Of a DNA stretch of 32,272 nucleotides, positions 6,569 through 15,721 are shown in pieces. The first letter of the stretch is position 1. Each line of letters opens with the position of its first letter. The translations under genes and the position numbers were made by a program. Origin of the DNA: Chitinophaga pinensis (GTDB lineage: Bacteria > Bacteroidota > Bacteroidia > Chitinophagales > Chitinophagaceae); the NCBI GenBank assembly GCA_943333125.1, contig CALQSB010000030.1, positions 1 to 32,272 of the forward strand. Direction: 5' to 3'. The notes below the pieces were generated by a model. It worked only from the letters and a program-made list of their open reading frames with translations, was not told the origin of the DNA and did not search any database.

Positions 6569-8692
6569 TTGGACATAAAGAAAGACATATTATGGAGGGT
6601 TTACCTGTGCTTTCTCGGTACAATAATCTTAGGATTCTTTGTATTAGGTAAAGCATTTTATATCCAAAACGCTCAGGGTAAATTCTGGAGAAGCATGGGC
6701 GACAGCCTTCATTTGAAGTATTTGCCTATTTCTGCAGCAAGAGGAAGTATCTATAGCGAAGATGGAAATATTCTTAGTACATCCGTTCCCGTTTTTGATA
6801 TTTATATCGACTTTGGCGCAGAAGGTTTAAGAGAAAAAGAAGGAAAGCGGTTTAAAGAAAATGTTGATTCACTAAGTTACTGCCTCAGTAATTTGTTTCA
6901 GGATAAACAACAGGCTGAATACAAAAGCGAACTGGAATTAGCCTACAAAAACAATGAACGCTTTTATCTCCTGAAAAGAAAAATATCATTTGATGAATTC
7001 AAAGACCTTCGCGAATTTCCTCTGGTTCGTTTAGGCAGAAACAAAAGCGGATTCATCTTCGATACAAGAGACAAACGAATTAACCCCTATGTATTATTAG
7101 CAAACCGGACCATAGGTCTTTCAAGGAAAGATTCCTCAAAAAATGTTGGACTTGAAAGAACCTATGACAGTTTGCTTAAAGGAACATCAGGACAAAGACT
7201 GATGAGGTATGCCGCAGGAGCCTACATGCCTGTTGAAGGTGCTGAATTAGATCCTGTCAACGGAAAAGATGTGATCACTACTTTAGATACTTACATTCAG
7301 GATGTAACAGAAACAGAGTTGATGGATATGCTGGTTGGAAATAATTCGCCTCACGGAACAGCAATTGTAATGGAAACGGCAACTGGTAAAATTAAAGCCA
7401 TTGCAAATTTAGGAGTACAGCCAGATGGAACTTATGCCGAAGATCTTAATTATGGTATCGGAAAATCTACAGAACCAGGATCCGTTTTTAAACTGGTTAC
7501 ACTGCTGAGTTTGCTGGAGGATAAATATGTTACCATAAACTCAAAGGTGGATTGTGAAGGCGGCTCAAAATATTTTTATGGATTGAAAATAAAAGATTCG
7601 CACCTAGGCACTGGAGTTATTACGGTAGAAGATGCCTTTGCCAAAAGCAGTAACGTGGCTTTTGCTAAAATGGCTACTCAATATTACGAACAACAACCGA
7701 TGAAATTCTGGCAACACATTGATCATTTCCGGTTAAATAAAATGACGGGAATCGACATCGTTGCTTCTTCAGGAAGACCCACTGTTAAAAATCCAAATGA
7801 TAAATACTGGGAAAAAACCACAATACCATTTATGGCCCATGGTTATGAAGTGCTGGTAACACCATTGCATTTATTAATGCTCTATAACGCTGTTGCCAAC
7901 AATGGAAAAATGATGCGCCCTTATCTCGTAAATGCAATCAGAGAACATGGTGTTGATGTAAAAACATTTTCCCCGGAAGTTATTGTAGATAAAATTTGCA
8001 GTGATGAAACAATCAGACAGGCAAAAATATGCTTAAGAGCTGTTGTGGATAGCCCACATGGAACCGGTCATCTTGTATTGTATGATTCTCTTTATTCTAT
8101 TTCAGGAAAATCCGGAACAGCAGTAACCGCCCTTGATAATCAAGGTTACGTGAATGGAAAAAAAATATATCAGTCTTCCTTTATGGGTTACTTTCCTTCA
8201 GAAAATCCAAAGTATTCTATTGCAGTAGTGATCCAGAACAGCACAGAATCTAAAAAGTATTACGGAGCAGAAGTGGCAGGAACTGTTCTTAAAAAAATAA
8301 GTGATCATATTTACAACCATTATTTGAGCCAGCCTTGTGATAAAAAAATGTTTGTTGATTCCTCTTATCATTTCTATTATGGAATGAGAAATGATTTACA
8401 ATCTATTTTTTCTGAATTAAATGTATCATTTAAAGATTCTGCCGAAACAGGCGTTTGGCGCCAAGCTAGTTTTCATAAGAATATCGCAGGATTAAAAAAT
8501 CCTGTTCAATTAAACGCCACTGAAAATAAAATTCCAGATGTAAGAGGAATGGGGCTTAAAGATGCCTTGTATCTTCTCGAAAACAAAGGCCTCATAGCCT
8601 TGGTTTCTGGAAAAGGAAAAGTAATCAATCAAAGTTTAACAGCCGGAACAAATTTTAAAAAAGGTCAAAAAATAATTTTAATGCTCAATTAA
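6569..8692 (+). CDS. ftsI: FtsI/PBP3-type division transpeptidase with PASTA domain, TTG start
   Basis: A 707-residue class B penicillin-binding protein that cross-links septal peptidoglycan. It has an N-terminal membrane anchor (about 9-30), the dimerisation/pedestal region (from about 50), and a transpeptidase domain with SVFK (nucleophile S305, K308), SSN (360-362) and KSG (514-516). A single C-terminal PASTA domain follows (about 655-707). The start codon appears to be TTG: an in-frame stop lies at 6551-6553, and no ATG or GTG lies between it and the membrane anchor. This weak start may limit expression compared with its neighbours. The C-terminal PASTA domain is absent from E. coli FtsI but common in Bacteroidota and Firmicutes. 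Confidence 0.95.
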   Translation: MDIKKDILWRVYLCFLGTIILGFFVLGKAFYIQNAQGKFWRSMGDSLHLKYLPISAARGSIYSEDGNILSTSVPVFDIYIDFGAEGLREKEGKRFKENVDSLSYCLSNLFQDKQQAEYKSELELAYKNNERFYLLKRKISFDEFKDLREFPLVRLGRNKSGFIFDTRDKRINPYVLLANRTIGLSRKDSSKNVGLERTYDSLLKGTSGQRLMRYAAGAYMPVEGAELDPVNGKDVITTLDTYIQDVTETELMDMLVGNNSPHGTAIVMETATGKIKAIANLGVQPDGTYAEDLNYGIGKSTEPGSVFKLVTLLSLLEDKYVTINSKVDCEGGSKYFYGLKIKDSHLGTGVITVEDAFAKSSNVAFAKMATQYYEQQPMKFWQHIDHFRLNKMTGIDIVASSGRPTVKNPNDKYWEKTTIPFMAHGYEVLVTPLHLLMLYNAVANNGKMMRPYLVNAIREHGVDVKTFSPEVIVDKICSDETIRQAKICLRAVVDSPHGTGHLVLYDSLYSISGKSGTAVTALDNQGYVNGKKIYQSSFMGYFPSENPKYSIAVVIQNSTESKKYYGAEVAGTVLKKISDHIYNHYLSQPCDKKMFVDSSYHFYYGMRNDLQSIFSELNVSFKDSAETGVWRQASFHKNIAGLKNPVQLNATENKIPDVRGMGLKDALYLLENKGLIALVSGKGKVINQSLTAGTNFKKGQKIILMLN

Positions 8693-8704
8693 GAGCTACT
8701 GTCA

Positions 8705-10165
8705 ATGCTAAAAGAGATTTTATACAAGGTTAACATTCGTGAGGTATCAGGAAGTACGTCAATAGAAATTAAGAATCTGCAAACAGATTCCAGAGAAGTG
8801 ACCCCCGGAACTTGTTTCATAGCATTGAAAGGAAACCTGAGCAATGGACATGATTTTATTAACGCGGCTATTCAACAAGGTGCTGTTGCCATAATCTGCG
8901 AAGAATTGCCAGAACAGCTAAATCCTGCAATTACTTATATTTCCGTTCCCGACAGTTCTGTTGCTGCAGGAATAATCAGTCATAACTTTTTTGGCGAGCC
9001 GTCCACAAAACTAAAAGTAGTAGGAGTTACCGGCACCAATGGCAAAACAACGATTGCTACTTTACTATGGAAATTATTTTCTGGCCTTGGATATAAATGT
9101 GGATTGATCAGCACGGTACAAAATCAAATTGGAGATTCCATTATTTCTTCCACCCATACCACTCCCGATGCTATTCATTTGAATGATTTGCTTAAGAAAA
9201 TGGTTGACGAAAAATGCAGTTATGTATTTATGGAATGCAGTAGTCATGCTATTCATCAGAATCGTATAGCAGGAATTGATTTTGCAGCGGGCGTCTTTAG
9301 CAATATCACTCACGACCACCTCGATTATCATAAAACTTTTGAAGAATACATCCGTGTAAAAAAATCATGGTTTGATTCTCTTCCTAAAAATGCAATCGCG
9401 TTAAGTAATGCCGACGAAAAAAGAGGCGCCGTGATGTTGCAAAATACAGCAGCTAAAAAATATTTCTATAGCCTTAAAACACTTGCTGATTTTAAAGGAA
9501 AAATTCTTGAAAATAGTTTGAACGGATTGCACATGACCGTTAATGATGTTGAAGTGCATTTTAAAATGATTGGCGAATTCAATGCTTATAATCTTCTTGC
9601 GGTTTATGGGGTGGCTATTTGTTTGGGAGAAGAAAAATATCAAGTGTTACAACTGTTAAGCACACTATCCGGAGCCGAAGGAAGATTTGATTATACATTA
9701 AGTCATCATGAAAAAGTAGTGGGCATTGTAGATTATGCACATACCCCAGATGCGCTTTTAAATGTGTTGGTTACTATAAAAAATTTACGTCAGGGAGAAA
9801 AGAAAATAATAACGGTAGTTGGATGCGGAGGCAACAGAGACAGTGCAAAACGACCATTGATGGCCGAAGTGGCATGTCAGTATAGCGACAAAGTTATTCT
9901 TACTTCAGATAATCCCCGTCACGAAGATCCATTGGAAATATTAAAACAAATGGAAACAGGCGTGAATGTAGTTTCCCGTAAAAAATGTATCACCATTGCC
10001 GATAGAAAAGAGGCCATCAAAACTGCAGTTAGTTTATCAGGAAAAGAAGACATCATATTGATTGCAGGTAAAGGACACGAAAAATATCAGGAAATCAAAG
10101 GTGTGAAATATGATTTCGACGACAAGAAAGTTTTAAATGAAATGTTTGAATTGCTGGAAAAATAA
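8705..10165 (+). CDS. murE: MurE, UDP-MurNAc-Ala-Glu:meso-diaminopimelate ligase
   Basis: A 486-residue ATP-dependent Mur ligase adding the third stem-peptide residue in the cytoplasm. It shows the N-terminal UDP-binding domain (1-100), the P-loop GVTGTNGKTT (107-116), the Lys expected to be carbamylated in YIRVKK (K219 or K220), and the C-terminal DNPRHEDP motif (402-409). DNPR is the signature of enzymes that select meso-diaminopimelate over lysine, so the organism should have DAP-type peptidoglycan. The start is 12 bp after ftsI. murF is not next to it, unlike in many dcw clusters. Confidence 0.97.
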   Translation: MLKEILYKVNIREVSGSTSIEIKNLQTDSREVTPGTCFIALKGNLSNGHDFINAAIQQGAVAIICEELPEQLNPAITYISVPDSSVAAGIISHNFFGEPSTKLKVVGVTGTNGKTTIATLLWKLFSGLGYKCGLISTVQNQIGDSIISSTHTTPDAIHLNDLLKKMVDEKCSYVFMECSSHAIHQNRIAGIDFAAGVFSNITHDHLDYHKTFEEYIRVKKSWFDSLPKNAIALSNADEKRGAVMLQNTAAKKYFYSLKTLADFKGKILENSLNGLHMTVNDVEVHFKMIGEFNAYNLLAVYGVAICLGEEKYQVLQLLSTLSGAEGRFDYTLSHHEKVVGIVDYAHTPDALLNVLVTIKNLRQGEKKIITVVGCGGNRDSAKRPLMAEVACQYSDKVILTSDNPRHEDPLEILKQMETGVNVVSRKKCITIADRKEAIKTAVSLSGKEDIILIAGKGHEKYQEIKGVKYDFDDKKVLNEMFELLEK

Positions 10166-10207
10166 TTTTTAAAAATGGCTCAAAAAACTGAGCTTAAAAA
10201 AAAGTAA

Positions 10208-11506
10208 ATGCTGTATCACTTATTTGAATGGTTTGCAAAAGAAAACTACCGGTTTCCGGGAGGTGGACTTTTCCAATTCATTACTTTCAGAGTGATGCTG
10301 GCCCTGATTCTTTCTTTGGTAATCTCCACTGTTTTCGGAAAAAAAATAATTCTGTTTTTGCAAAAAAAGCAAATGGGGGAAACCGTTAGAGAGCTTGGTT
10401 TGGCAGGTGAGAAACAAAAAGTAGGCACTCCTTCCATGGGCGGTATTATTATCATACTTGCGATTATTGTGCCTACGTTAATGTTTGCCAATTTGCACAA
10501 GGTTTACATAAGATTAATGCTGCTTTGTACACTCTGGCTAGGAGCAATTGGCTTTATTGATGATTATCTTAAAATACGAGCAAAAAGATTAGCCAAGGAT
10601 AAAGGTATTCATTACAAAAAATCAGATGCAGATGGTCTGGCAGGAAGATTTAAAATATTTGGTCAAGTTGTATTGGGAATTATTGTTGGTGCCACACTCT
10701 ATTTCAATCAAAACGTTTTGGTAAAAAGAGAAGTGCTGTTAAACAGCCCAGTTAGTGTGTATAACAAAAAAGGACAAAAAATAAAATATGATACAGTAAT
10801 GGTAGAAGGCAAAACTAGAGTTTTTACTGATGCCAAATCTGTTATTACCACAATTCCATTTGTGAAAGGACATGAATTTAATTATGCCAAACTTTTACCT
10901 AAGAGCCTTGAAGAATATGCTTACATCGTGTATATACTGATTGTTATTTTTATTGTTACCGCTGTTTCTAATGGCGCTAATATTACTGATGGCCTGGATG
11001 GTTTGGCAACAGGGGTGAGTGCAATTATAGGAATTTGCTTAGGCATATTTGCTTATGTAAGTGGTAATATAAAATTTGCCGAATACTTAAACATCATGTA
11101 CATCCCCAATCTTGGTGAGCTGTCTATTTTTATCGCCGCTTTTGTTGGTGCCTGTATAGGATTTCTTTGGTACAACTCTTATCCTGCTCAGGTTTTTATG
11201 GGAGATACCGGAAGTCTTGCTCTTGGAGGAATCATTGCTGCACTGGCTATTATTGTAAGAAAAGAATTATTGATACCGATATTTTGTATGGTTTTTCTTG
11301 TTGAAAACTTGAGCGTAATGATCCAAGTGAGTTATTTCAAGTATACCAAAAAGAAATATGGAGAGGGAAGACGGGTTTTTTTAATGAGTCCTTTACATCA
11401 CCATTATCAGAAAAAAGGATTTCATGAAAGTAAGATTGCTGTGCGTTTCTGGATTGTTACCATTTTGAGTGTGGCTTTGGCAATAGTGACTTTGAAACTC
11501 AGATAA
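10208..11506 (+). CDS. mraY: MraY, phospho-MurNAc-pentapeptide transferase
   Basis: A 432-residue polytopic enzyme that transfers phospho-MurNAc-pentapeptide to undecaprenyl phosphate, making lipid I at the inner membrane. Signatures are GFIDDYLK with D118/D119, [12 protein letters not shown] with D261/D264, and HHHYQKKG near residue 400. It is about 70 residues longer than the E. coli enzyme. The extra length is mainly a hydrophilic insertion at about 170-235, between membrane helices and just before the NITDGLDG segment, which I believe is usual for Bacteroidota MraY. A 42-bp A-rich gap separates it from murE, and a 403-bp non-coding gap follows before murD. Confidence 0.97.
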   Translation: MLYHLFEWFAKENYRFPGGGLFQFITFRVMLALILSLVISTVFGKKIILFLQKKQMGETVRELGLAGEKQKVGTPSMGGIIIILAIIVPTLMFANLHKVYIRLMLLCTLWLGAIGFIDDYLKIRAKRLAKDKGIHYKKSDADGLAGRFKIFGQVVLGIIVGATLYFNQNVLVKREVLLNSPVSVYNKKGQKIKYDTVMVEGKTRVFTDAKSVITTIPFVKGHEFNYAKLLPKSLEEYAYIVYILIVIFIVTAVSNGANITDGLDGLATGVSAIIGICLGIFAYVSGNIKFAEYLNIMYIPNLGELSIFIAAFVGACIGFLWYNSYPAQVFMGDTGSLALGGIIAALAIIVRKELLIPIFCMVFLVENLSVMIQVSYFKYTKKKYGEGRRVFLMSPLHHHYQKKGFHESKIAVRFWIVTILSVALAIVTLKLR

Positions 11507-11695
11507 TAAAATAGAATAAAATAGAATTTAAGTTTTTATAAAATTAATCGATTACCCTTAGAAAATTACTACCCATTAAATTCGATGCTTTTGAAGAACC
11601 ATTTTTTAAAGTTGTATTGAATTCACTCAATAATATGTGTGATTATTTAATGCTTCCTTAGAAAAACACTTGTCCTAAACCAACCGGCATTTAAG

Positions 11696-11811
11696 GATTT
11701 TGTCCTGTAAATGTCAATACCATTGAAGAACCATTTTTAATCTATCCTACAAAGATATTTATGGATGATTTTGTCCTGTAAATGTCAATACCATTGAAGA
11801 ACCATTTTTAA
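11696..11811 (+). repeat. pair of identical 45-bp direct repeats with KNHF micro-ORFs
   Basis: The 45-bp unit occurs at 11696-11740 and 11767-11811 with a period of 71 bp and no differences between copies. Each copy contains a complete ten-codon frame, ATG through TAA, reading MSIPLKNHF. A diverged copy upstream (from ATG at 11585) reads MLLKNHFLKLY in an analogous frame. Whether these are translated is unknown; the shared KNHF may simply reflect DNA repetition. No Shine-Dalgarno sequence is evident. Confidence 0.85.
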
Positions 11812-11872
11812 CAGATGAAAACACCACGGTTTTAATCTGTACCCTTTTTTATTTTCTCATTTAAAAATGAGA
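11811..11872 (+). terminator. two consecutive hairpins before murD, possible terminator or attenuator
   Basis: Hairpin 1: 11811-11822 pairs with 11829-11840 (11 of 12 positions, loop ACCACG), followed four bases later by a run of six T. Hairpin 2: TCTCATTT (11855-11862) pairs perfectly with AAATGAGA (11865-11872) around a 2-nt loop. The first has terminator character, although its stem is AT-rich. They lie 37-70 bp before the murD ATG. Confidence 0.45.
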
Positions 11873-11909
11873 CAGAAAACAAAACGCTTATTTAATTGCT
11901 GAAACGCTG

Positions 11910-13250
11910 ATGAAAAAAAGATTGGTCATATTAGGAGCCGGAGAAAGCGGTGTTGGTGCAGCATTGCTGGCCACGCAACAAGGCTTCGACGTCTTTGTCA
12001 GCGATGGTGGAATGATTGCCGAAAAATATCTTACCGAACTTAACGAAAGCAATATCGCTTATGAACAAGGTATTCATTCAGCAGATTTGATTTTAAATGC
12101 GGATGAAATAATCAAGAGCCCGGGTATACCAGAGAAAGCCGACATCATCAAAAAAATCAGAGCCAAAAATATTTCAATAATCAGCGAAATAGAATTTGCT
12201 TTCAGATTTATTGGCGACAGTGATGTGGTGGCAATTACAGGCAGCAATGGCAAAACAACTACTACTGCACTCACATATCACATATTTAAACATGCACAGA
12301 AAGATTGTGCTATGGTTGGCAATATTGGATTTTCTTTTGCCAGACAAGTAGCAGTAGATCCCAAACCTGTTTATGTTGCCGAAATTAGTTCGTTTCAACT
12401 TGACGACATTAAAACATTCAGACCTAAAGTAGCGGTGATTACCAATATTACCGAAGATCACCTAGATCGCTACGACTATAAAATCGAAAATTATATTGCA
12501 AGCAAATTCAGAATCATAGAAAATCAAAGAGAGGATGATGTGTTTATTTATAATCTCGATGATGATCTGACGATGAAAATGATACCTCACTATCCCATCA
12601 AATCAACCCAAGCTCCCATCACTATGAGTAAAGAACTACCACAAGGTGCGTACCTGACAAACGCCAAGATGTACCTGAAATGGAAGAGTGAAGAAATTCA
12701 AATGAGTGTTGAAGACTTTGCTGTTAAAGGAAAACATAATCAATATAATAGCATGGCAGCAAGTATGGCAGCGACGGCCTTAGACATTCGCAAAGAAAAA
12801 ATCAGAGAAGCGTTGCAGACTTTTGAAAGCCTGGAACACCGAATGGAAAAAGTAGCAACCATTAAAGGAGTCGAATTCATTAATGACAGTAAAGCCACTA
12901 ACGTAAACAGTACCTGGTTTGCCCTGGAAAGTATGACAAAGTCTGTTATTCTGATTATGGGTGGAGTGGATAAAGGAAACGATTATGATTTATTAAAAGA
13001 AATGGTTGCAGAAAAAGTAAAAGCCATCATTTGTCTTGGTGTAGACAATGCCAAAATAAATGATGCATTCGGAGAAATTGTACCGCTGATTGTAAATACT
13101 GAAAATATTCAGGATGCGGTGAAAACAGCTTTTCATTATTCTAATAAAGGAGAAGTGGTCTTGTTGAGCCCGGCTTGTGCAAGCTTTGATCTTTTTAAAA
13201 ATTACGAAGACAGAGGCAAGCAATTTAAAGAAACCGTTAGAGATTTATAA
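11910..13250 (+). CDS. murD: MurD, UDP-MurNAc-L-alanine:D-glutamate ligase
   Basis: A 446-residue Mur ligase that adds D-Glu to UDP-MurNAc-L-Ala in the cytoplasm. It starts with the Rossmann-like UDP-binding motif LGAGESGVGAA (8-18). The ATP-binding P-loop is ITGSNGKTTTT (109-119), and the C-terminal domain contains the MGGVDKG block and the family motif LLSPACASFDLF. The length is typical. It is the first gene after the 403-bp gap, so it may have its own promoter; I did not find an obvious TAnnTTTG box close to it. ftsW follows 30 bp downstream. Confidence 0.97.
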   Translation: MKKRLVILGAGESGVGAALLATQQGFDVFVSDGGMIAEKYLTELNESNIAYEQGIHSADLILNADEIIKSPGIPEKADIIKKIRAKNISIISEIEFAFRFIGDSDVVAITGSNGKTTTTALTYHIFKHAQKDCAMVGNIGFSFARQVAVDPKPVYVAEISSFQLDDIKTFRPKVAVITNITEDHLDRYDYKIENYIASKFRIIENQREDDVFIYNLDDDLTMKMIPHYPIKSTQAPITMSKELPQGAYLTNAKMYLKWKSEEIQMSVEDFAVKGKHNQYNSMAASMAATALDIRKEKIREALQTFESLEHRMEKVATIKGVEFINDSKATNVNSTWFALESMTKSVILIMGGVDKGNDYDLLKEMVAEKVKAIICLGVDNAKINDAFGEIVPLIVNTENIQDAVKTAFHYSNKGEVVLLSPACASFDLFKNYEDRGKQFKETVRDL

Positions 13251-13280
13251 TTCCTATTTTAAAATATACTAGAATATAAA

Positions 13281-14609
13281 ATGTCACAGTTTCTCTCCAA
13301 AATAAAACAGTTGTTCAATCCATCAATGGATGGTGAACTCGCTACGGCTGCTCCTTTCAGGGGTATTGGCGATGTTGGAGGCAATTTGGCAAACAAAACC
13401 AAGGGCGATAAAGTAATTTGGAGTATTGTGATTATTCTAACCCTGGCAAGTTTGTTGCTGGTATATAGCAGCACAGGTTCGCTAGCTTATAGAATGAGCA
13501 GAAGTAATGAAAGTTATTTGTTTAAACAATTCGCGTTTATCATTCTTGGTTTAATCATCATTTATTTTGCTCATCGTATTAATTATACCATTTACTCAAA
13601 AGTGGCGTTGATTATATTTCTGATTTCATTGCCGTTGTTGGTTTATACTTTATTCTTTGGTGTGCAATTGAATGCCGGCAGCAGATGGATCAGACTCCCG
13701 GTAATTAATATGACTTTTCAAACTTCAGATTTAGCTAAGCTGGCCTTGTTCATGTACATGAGCAGAATGCTTAGCAGAAAACAAAATGTAATCAAAGATT
13801 TCAAAAAAGGATTTGTGCCAATCATCACTCCTGTTATTTTAATTACAATTTTAATTGCACCGGCTAATTTATCAACAGCATTATTGATTTTTGGAACCAG
13901 TATTTTATTAATGTTTATAGGAAGGGTTAGTACAAAACATTTATTAGGCACCGTTGGTATTGCGATGATTCCGGTTGCACTATTGGTGATGATTGCAGTT
14001 TCTAACTATGATAAAGAAAATCACCGCGCCAAAAAATTACCTGAAGTATTCTCCTCTGTGAAGCGGCTTCCAACATGGATAGGAAGAATTCAAACATTTT
14101 TATACAGTAAGAATGATGATGATAATGAAAAACTGTATCAGATTAATCAGGCAAAAATTGCAATAGCCAATGGGGGATGGTTTGGAAGAGGTCCGGGAAA
14201 TAGTGTTCAACGAAATTTTTTGCCACATTGTTACAGTGATTTTATTTATGCAATTATTATAGAAGAATATGGTTTGGTTGGTGCTGCATTTATGATCATG
14301 ATTTATTTATATTTTCTGTATAGATGCATCAAGATATATCGTAATTGTCCATTTGCTTTTGGTGCATTTCTGGCACTGGCCTTGAGTTTTACTTTGGTTA
14401 TACAGGCAATAGCAAATATGGGGGTTAATGTAAATCTATTTCCAAACACCGGAGTTACATTGCCACTGGTAAGCATGGGCGGTAGTAGTTTTCTATTTAC
14501 CTGTTTATCTATTGGGATTATTTTAAGTGTTGCCAGAAACGTAGAACAATTGGAAGGTTCGCAATTACAAAAAATAGAAGAACAGGTTACAGAAGCAGAA
14601 AAGGAATAA
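13281..14609 (+). CDS. ftsW: FtsW, SEDS-family septal peptidoglycan glycosyltransferase
   Basis: A 442-residue polytopic SEDS protein that polymerises lipid II at the septum together with FtsI. About ten membrane helices are visible from residue 45 to about 420. SEDS motifs include LNAGSRWIRLP (about 130-140), GGWFGRGPGNS with the conserved Arg/Gly loop, CYSDFIYAIIIEEYG (containing the conserved Asp and Glu-Glu), and PNTGVTLPLVSMGGSS near the C-terminus. It has a cytoplasmic N-terminal extension of about 45 residues rich in Gly and Asn, and a Glu/Gln-rich C-terminal tail. It sits between murD and murG as in standard dcw order. RodA is the main alternative; the dcw context favours FtsW. Confidence 0.95.
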   Translation: MSQFLSKIKQLFNPSMDGELATAAPFRGIGDVGGNLANKTKGDKVIWSIVIILTLASLLLVYSSTGSLAYRMSRSNESYLFKQFAFIILGLIIIYFAHRINYTIYSKVALIIFLISLPLLVYTLFFGVQLNAGSRWIRLPVINMTFQTSDLAKLALFMYMSRMLSRKQNVIKDFKKGFVPIITPVILITILIAPANLSTALLIFGTSILLMFIGRVSTKHLLGTVGIAMIPVALLVMIAVSNYDKENHRAKKLPEVFSSVKRLPTWIGRIQTFLYSKNDDDNEKLYQINQAKIAIANGGWFGRGPGNSVQRNFLPHCYSDFIYAIIIEEYGLVGAAFMIMIYLYFLYRCIKIYRNCPFAFGAFLALALSFTLVIQAIANMGVNVNLFPNTGVTLPLVSMGGSSFLFTCLSIGIILSVARNVEQLEGSQLQKIEEQVTEAEKE

Positions 14610-14623
14610 AGTATATAACATAA

Positions 14624-15721
14624 ATGAACGGAAAGCGATTTATAATAGCTGGAGGCGGAACAGGCGGGCATATTTTTCCTGCTATTGCTATTGCAAATAC
14701 GTTGAAACAATTGTCGCCCGATGCCAACTTTCTTTTTGTAGGGGCTAAAGGCAAAATGGAAATGGAAAAAGTACCGCAAGCGGGATATGATATAGAAGGG
14801 TTGACCATTGCAGGCTTAAACAGAAGTTCTTTGATAAAAAATATCGGATTGCCAATAAAGCTGATTCAAAGTTTTATACAGGTATCCCGCATCATTAAAC
14901 GTTTTAAACCTGATGCTGTAATTGGTGTTGGTGGGTATTCAAGCTTTCCGGTTTTGAGATTTGCTCAATCCAAAGGAATTCCAACCTTCATTCATGAAGC
15001 CAATTCCTTTGCAGGTAAAAGCAATATGATGCTGGGTAAAAAAGCAATAAAAATATTTACAGCAACTGATGGAATGGAGCGTTTTTTTCCAAAAGAAAAA
15101 ATCATAGTAAGTGGTAACCCTGTTAGAAAGGCGATCCTGAATATAGATACAGATCACACCACTTGCATTAATCATTTCGGTTTGATTGCTGGCAAAAAAA
15201 CAGTTCTATGTGTTGGCGGAAGTCTTGGTGCCAAAAGCATCAATGAAGCCATTGAAAAAAACATACATCTGTTTGAAGAAAATAATCTGCAGTTAATCTG
15301 GCAAACAGGAAAGCCATTTATTGAAAGAGCCAGAGCTATTTGCGCCGATAAAAAAAATGTTTATGTAAGCGACTTTATTACTCAAATGGAATATGCCTAT
15401 TCCGCTGCTGATGTAGTAATCAGTAGAAGTGGGGCGATGTCTGTTTCTGAATTATGTATTGTTGCTAAACCGGTCGTTTTTGTTCCGTATCCCCATGCCG
15501 CTGAAGATCACCAAACGGCAAATGCAAAAAAACTGGTGAACAAAAATGCGGCTTTATTAATTGAAGATAAAGCCGCTTTGAATAAGCTGATTCCTGCTGT
15601 AATTGAATTAATGAATAATAAAATACAGCAGGAAACATTGCAATCAAATATCCGGAAACTGAGTATTTCCAATGCAGATGAAATTGTTGCTAAAGAAATT
15701 TTGAACTATTTGAATCGATGA
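14624..15721 (+). CDS. murG: MurG, UDP-GlcNAc:lipid I N-acetylglucosaminyltransferase
   Basis: A 365-residue GT-B glycosyltransferase that adds GlcNAc to lipid I, making lipid II on the cytoplasmic membrane face. It shows the N-terminal glycine loop GGGTGGHIFPA (10-20), the acceptor-side motif GVGGYSSFPVL, the FIHEANSFAGKSN segment, the linker/UDP-binding LCVGGSLGAKSIN, and the donor-binding SRSGAMSVSEL and PYPHAAEDHQTANA blocks. The length is normal. The stop overlaps the murC start as ATGA, so the two genes are translationally coupled. Confidence 0.97.
   Translation: MNGKRFIIAGGGTGGHIFPAIAIANTLKQLSPDANFLFVGAKGKMEMEKVPQAGYDIEGLTIAGLNRSSLIKNIGLPIKLIQSFIQVSRIIKRFKPDAVIGVGGYSSFPVLRFAQSKGIPTFIHEANSFAGKSNMMLGKKAIKIFTATDGMERFFPKEKIIVSGNPVRKAILNIDTDHTTCINHFGLIAGKKTVLCVGGSLGAKSINEAIEKNIHLFEENNLQLIWQTGKPFIERARAICADKKNVYVSDFITQMEYAYSAADVVISRSGAMSVSELCIVAKPVVFVPYPHAAEDHQTANAKKLVNKNAALLIEDKAALNKLIPAVIELMNNKIQQETLQSNIRKLSISNADEIVAKEILNYLNR

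Larger units (their letters stand above)
11507..11909. other. 403-bp non-coding gap inside the dcw cluster
   Basis: This AT-rich gap separates mraY from murD, while most other genes in the cluster are 0-65 bp apart. It contains two identical 45-bp direct repeats (11696-11740 and 11767-11811), a decayed related copy near 11591-11609, a further shared 10-bp string CCTTAGAAAA at 11556 and 11656 (100 bp apart), and two hairpins just before murD. No gene of normal length is visible. It probably divides the cluster into two transcription units or adds attenuation. Confidence 0.8.
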
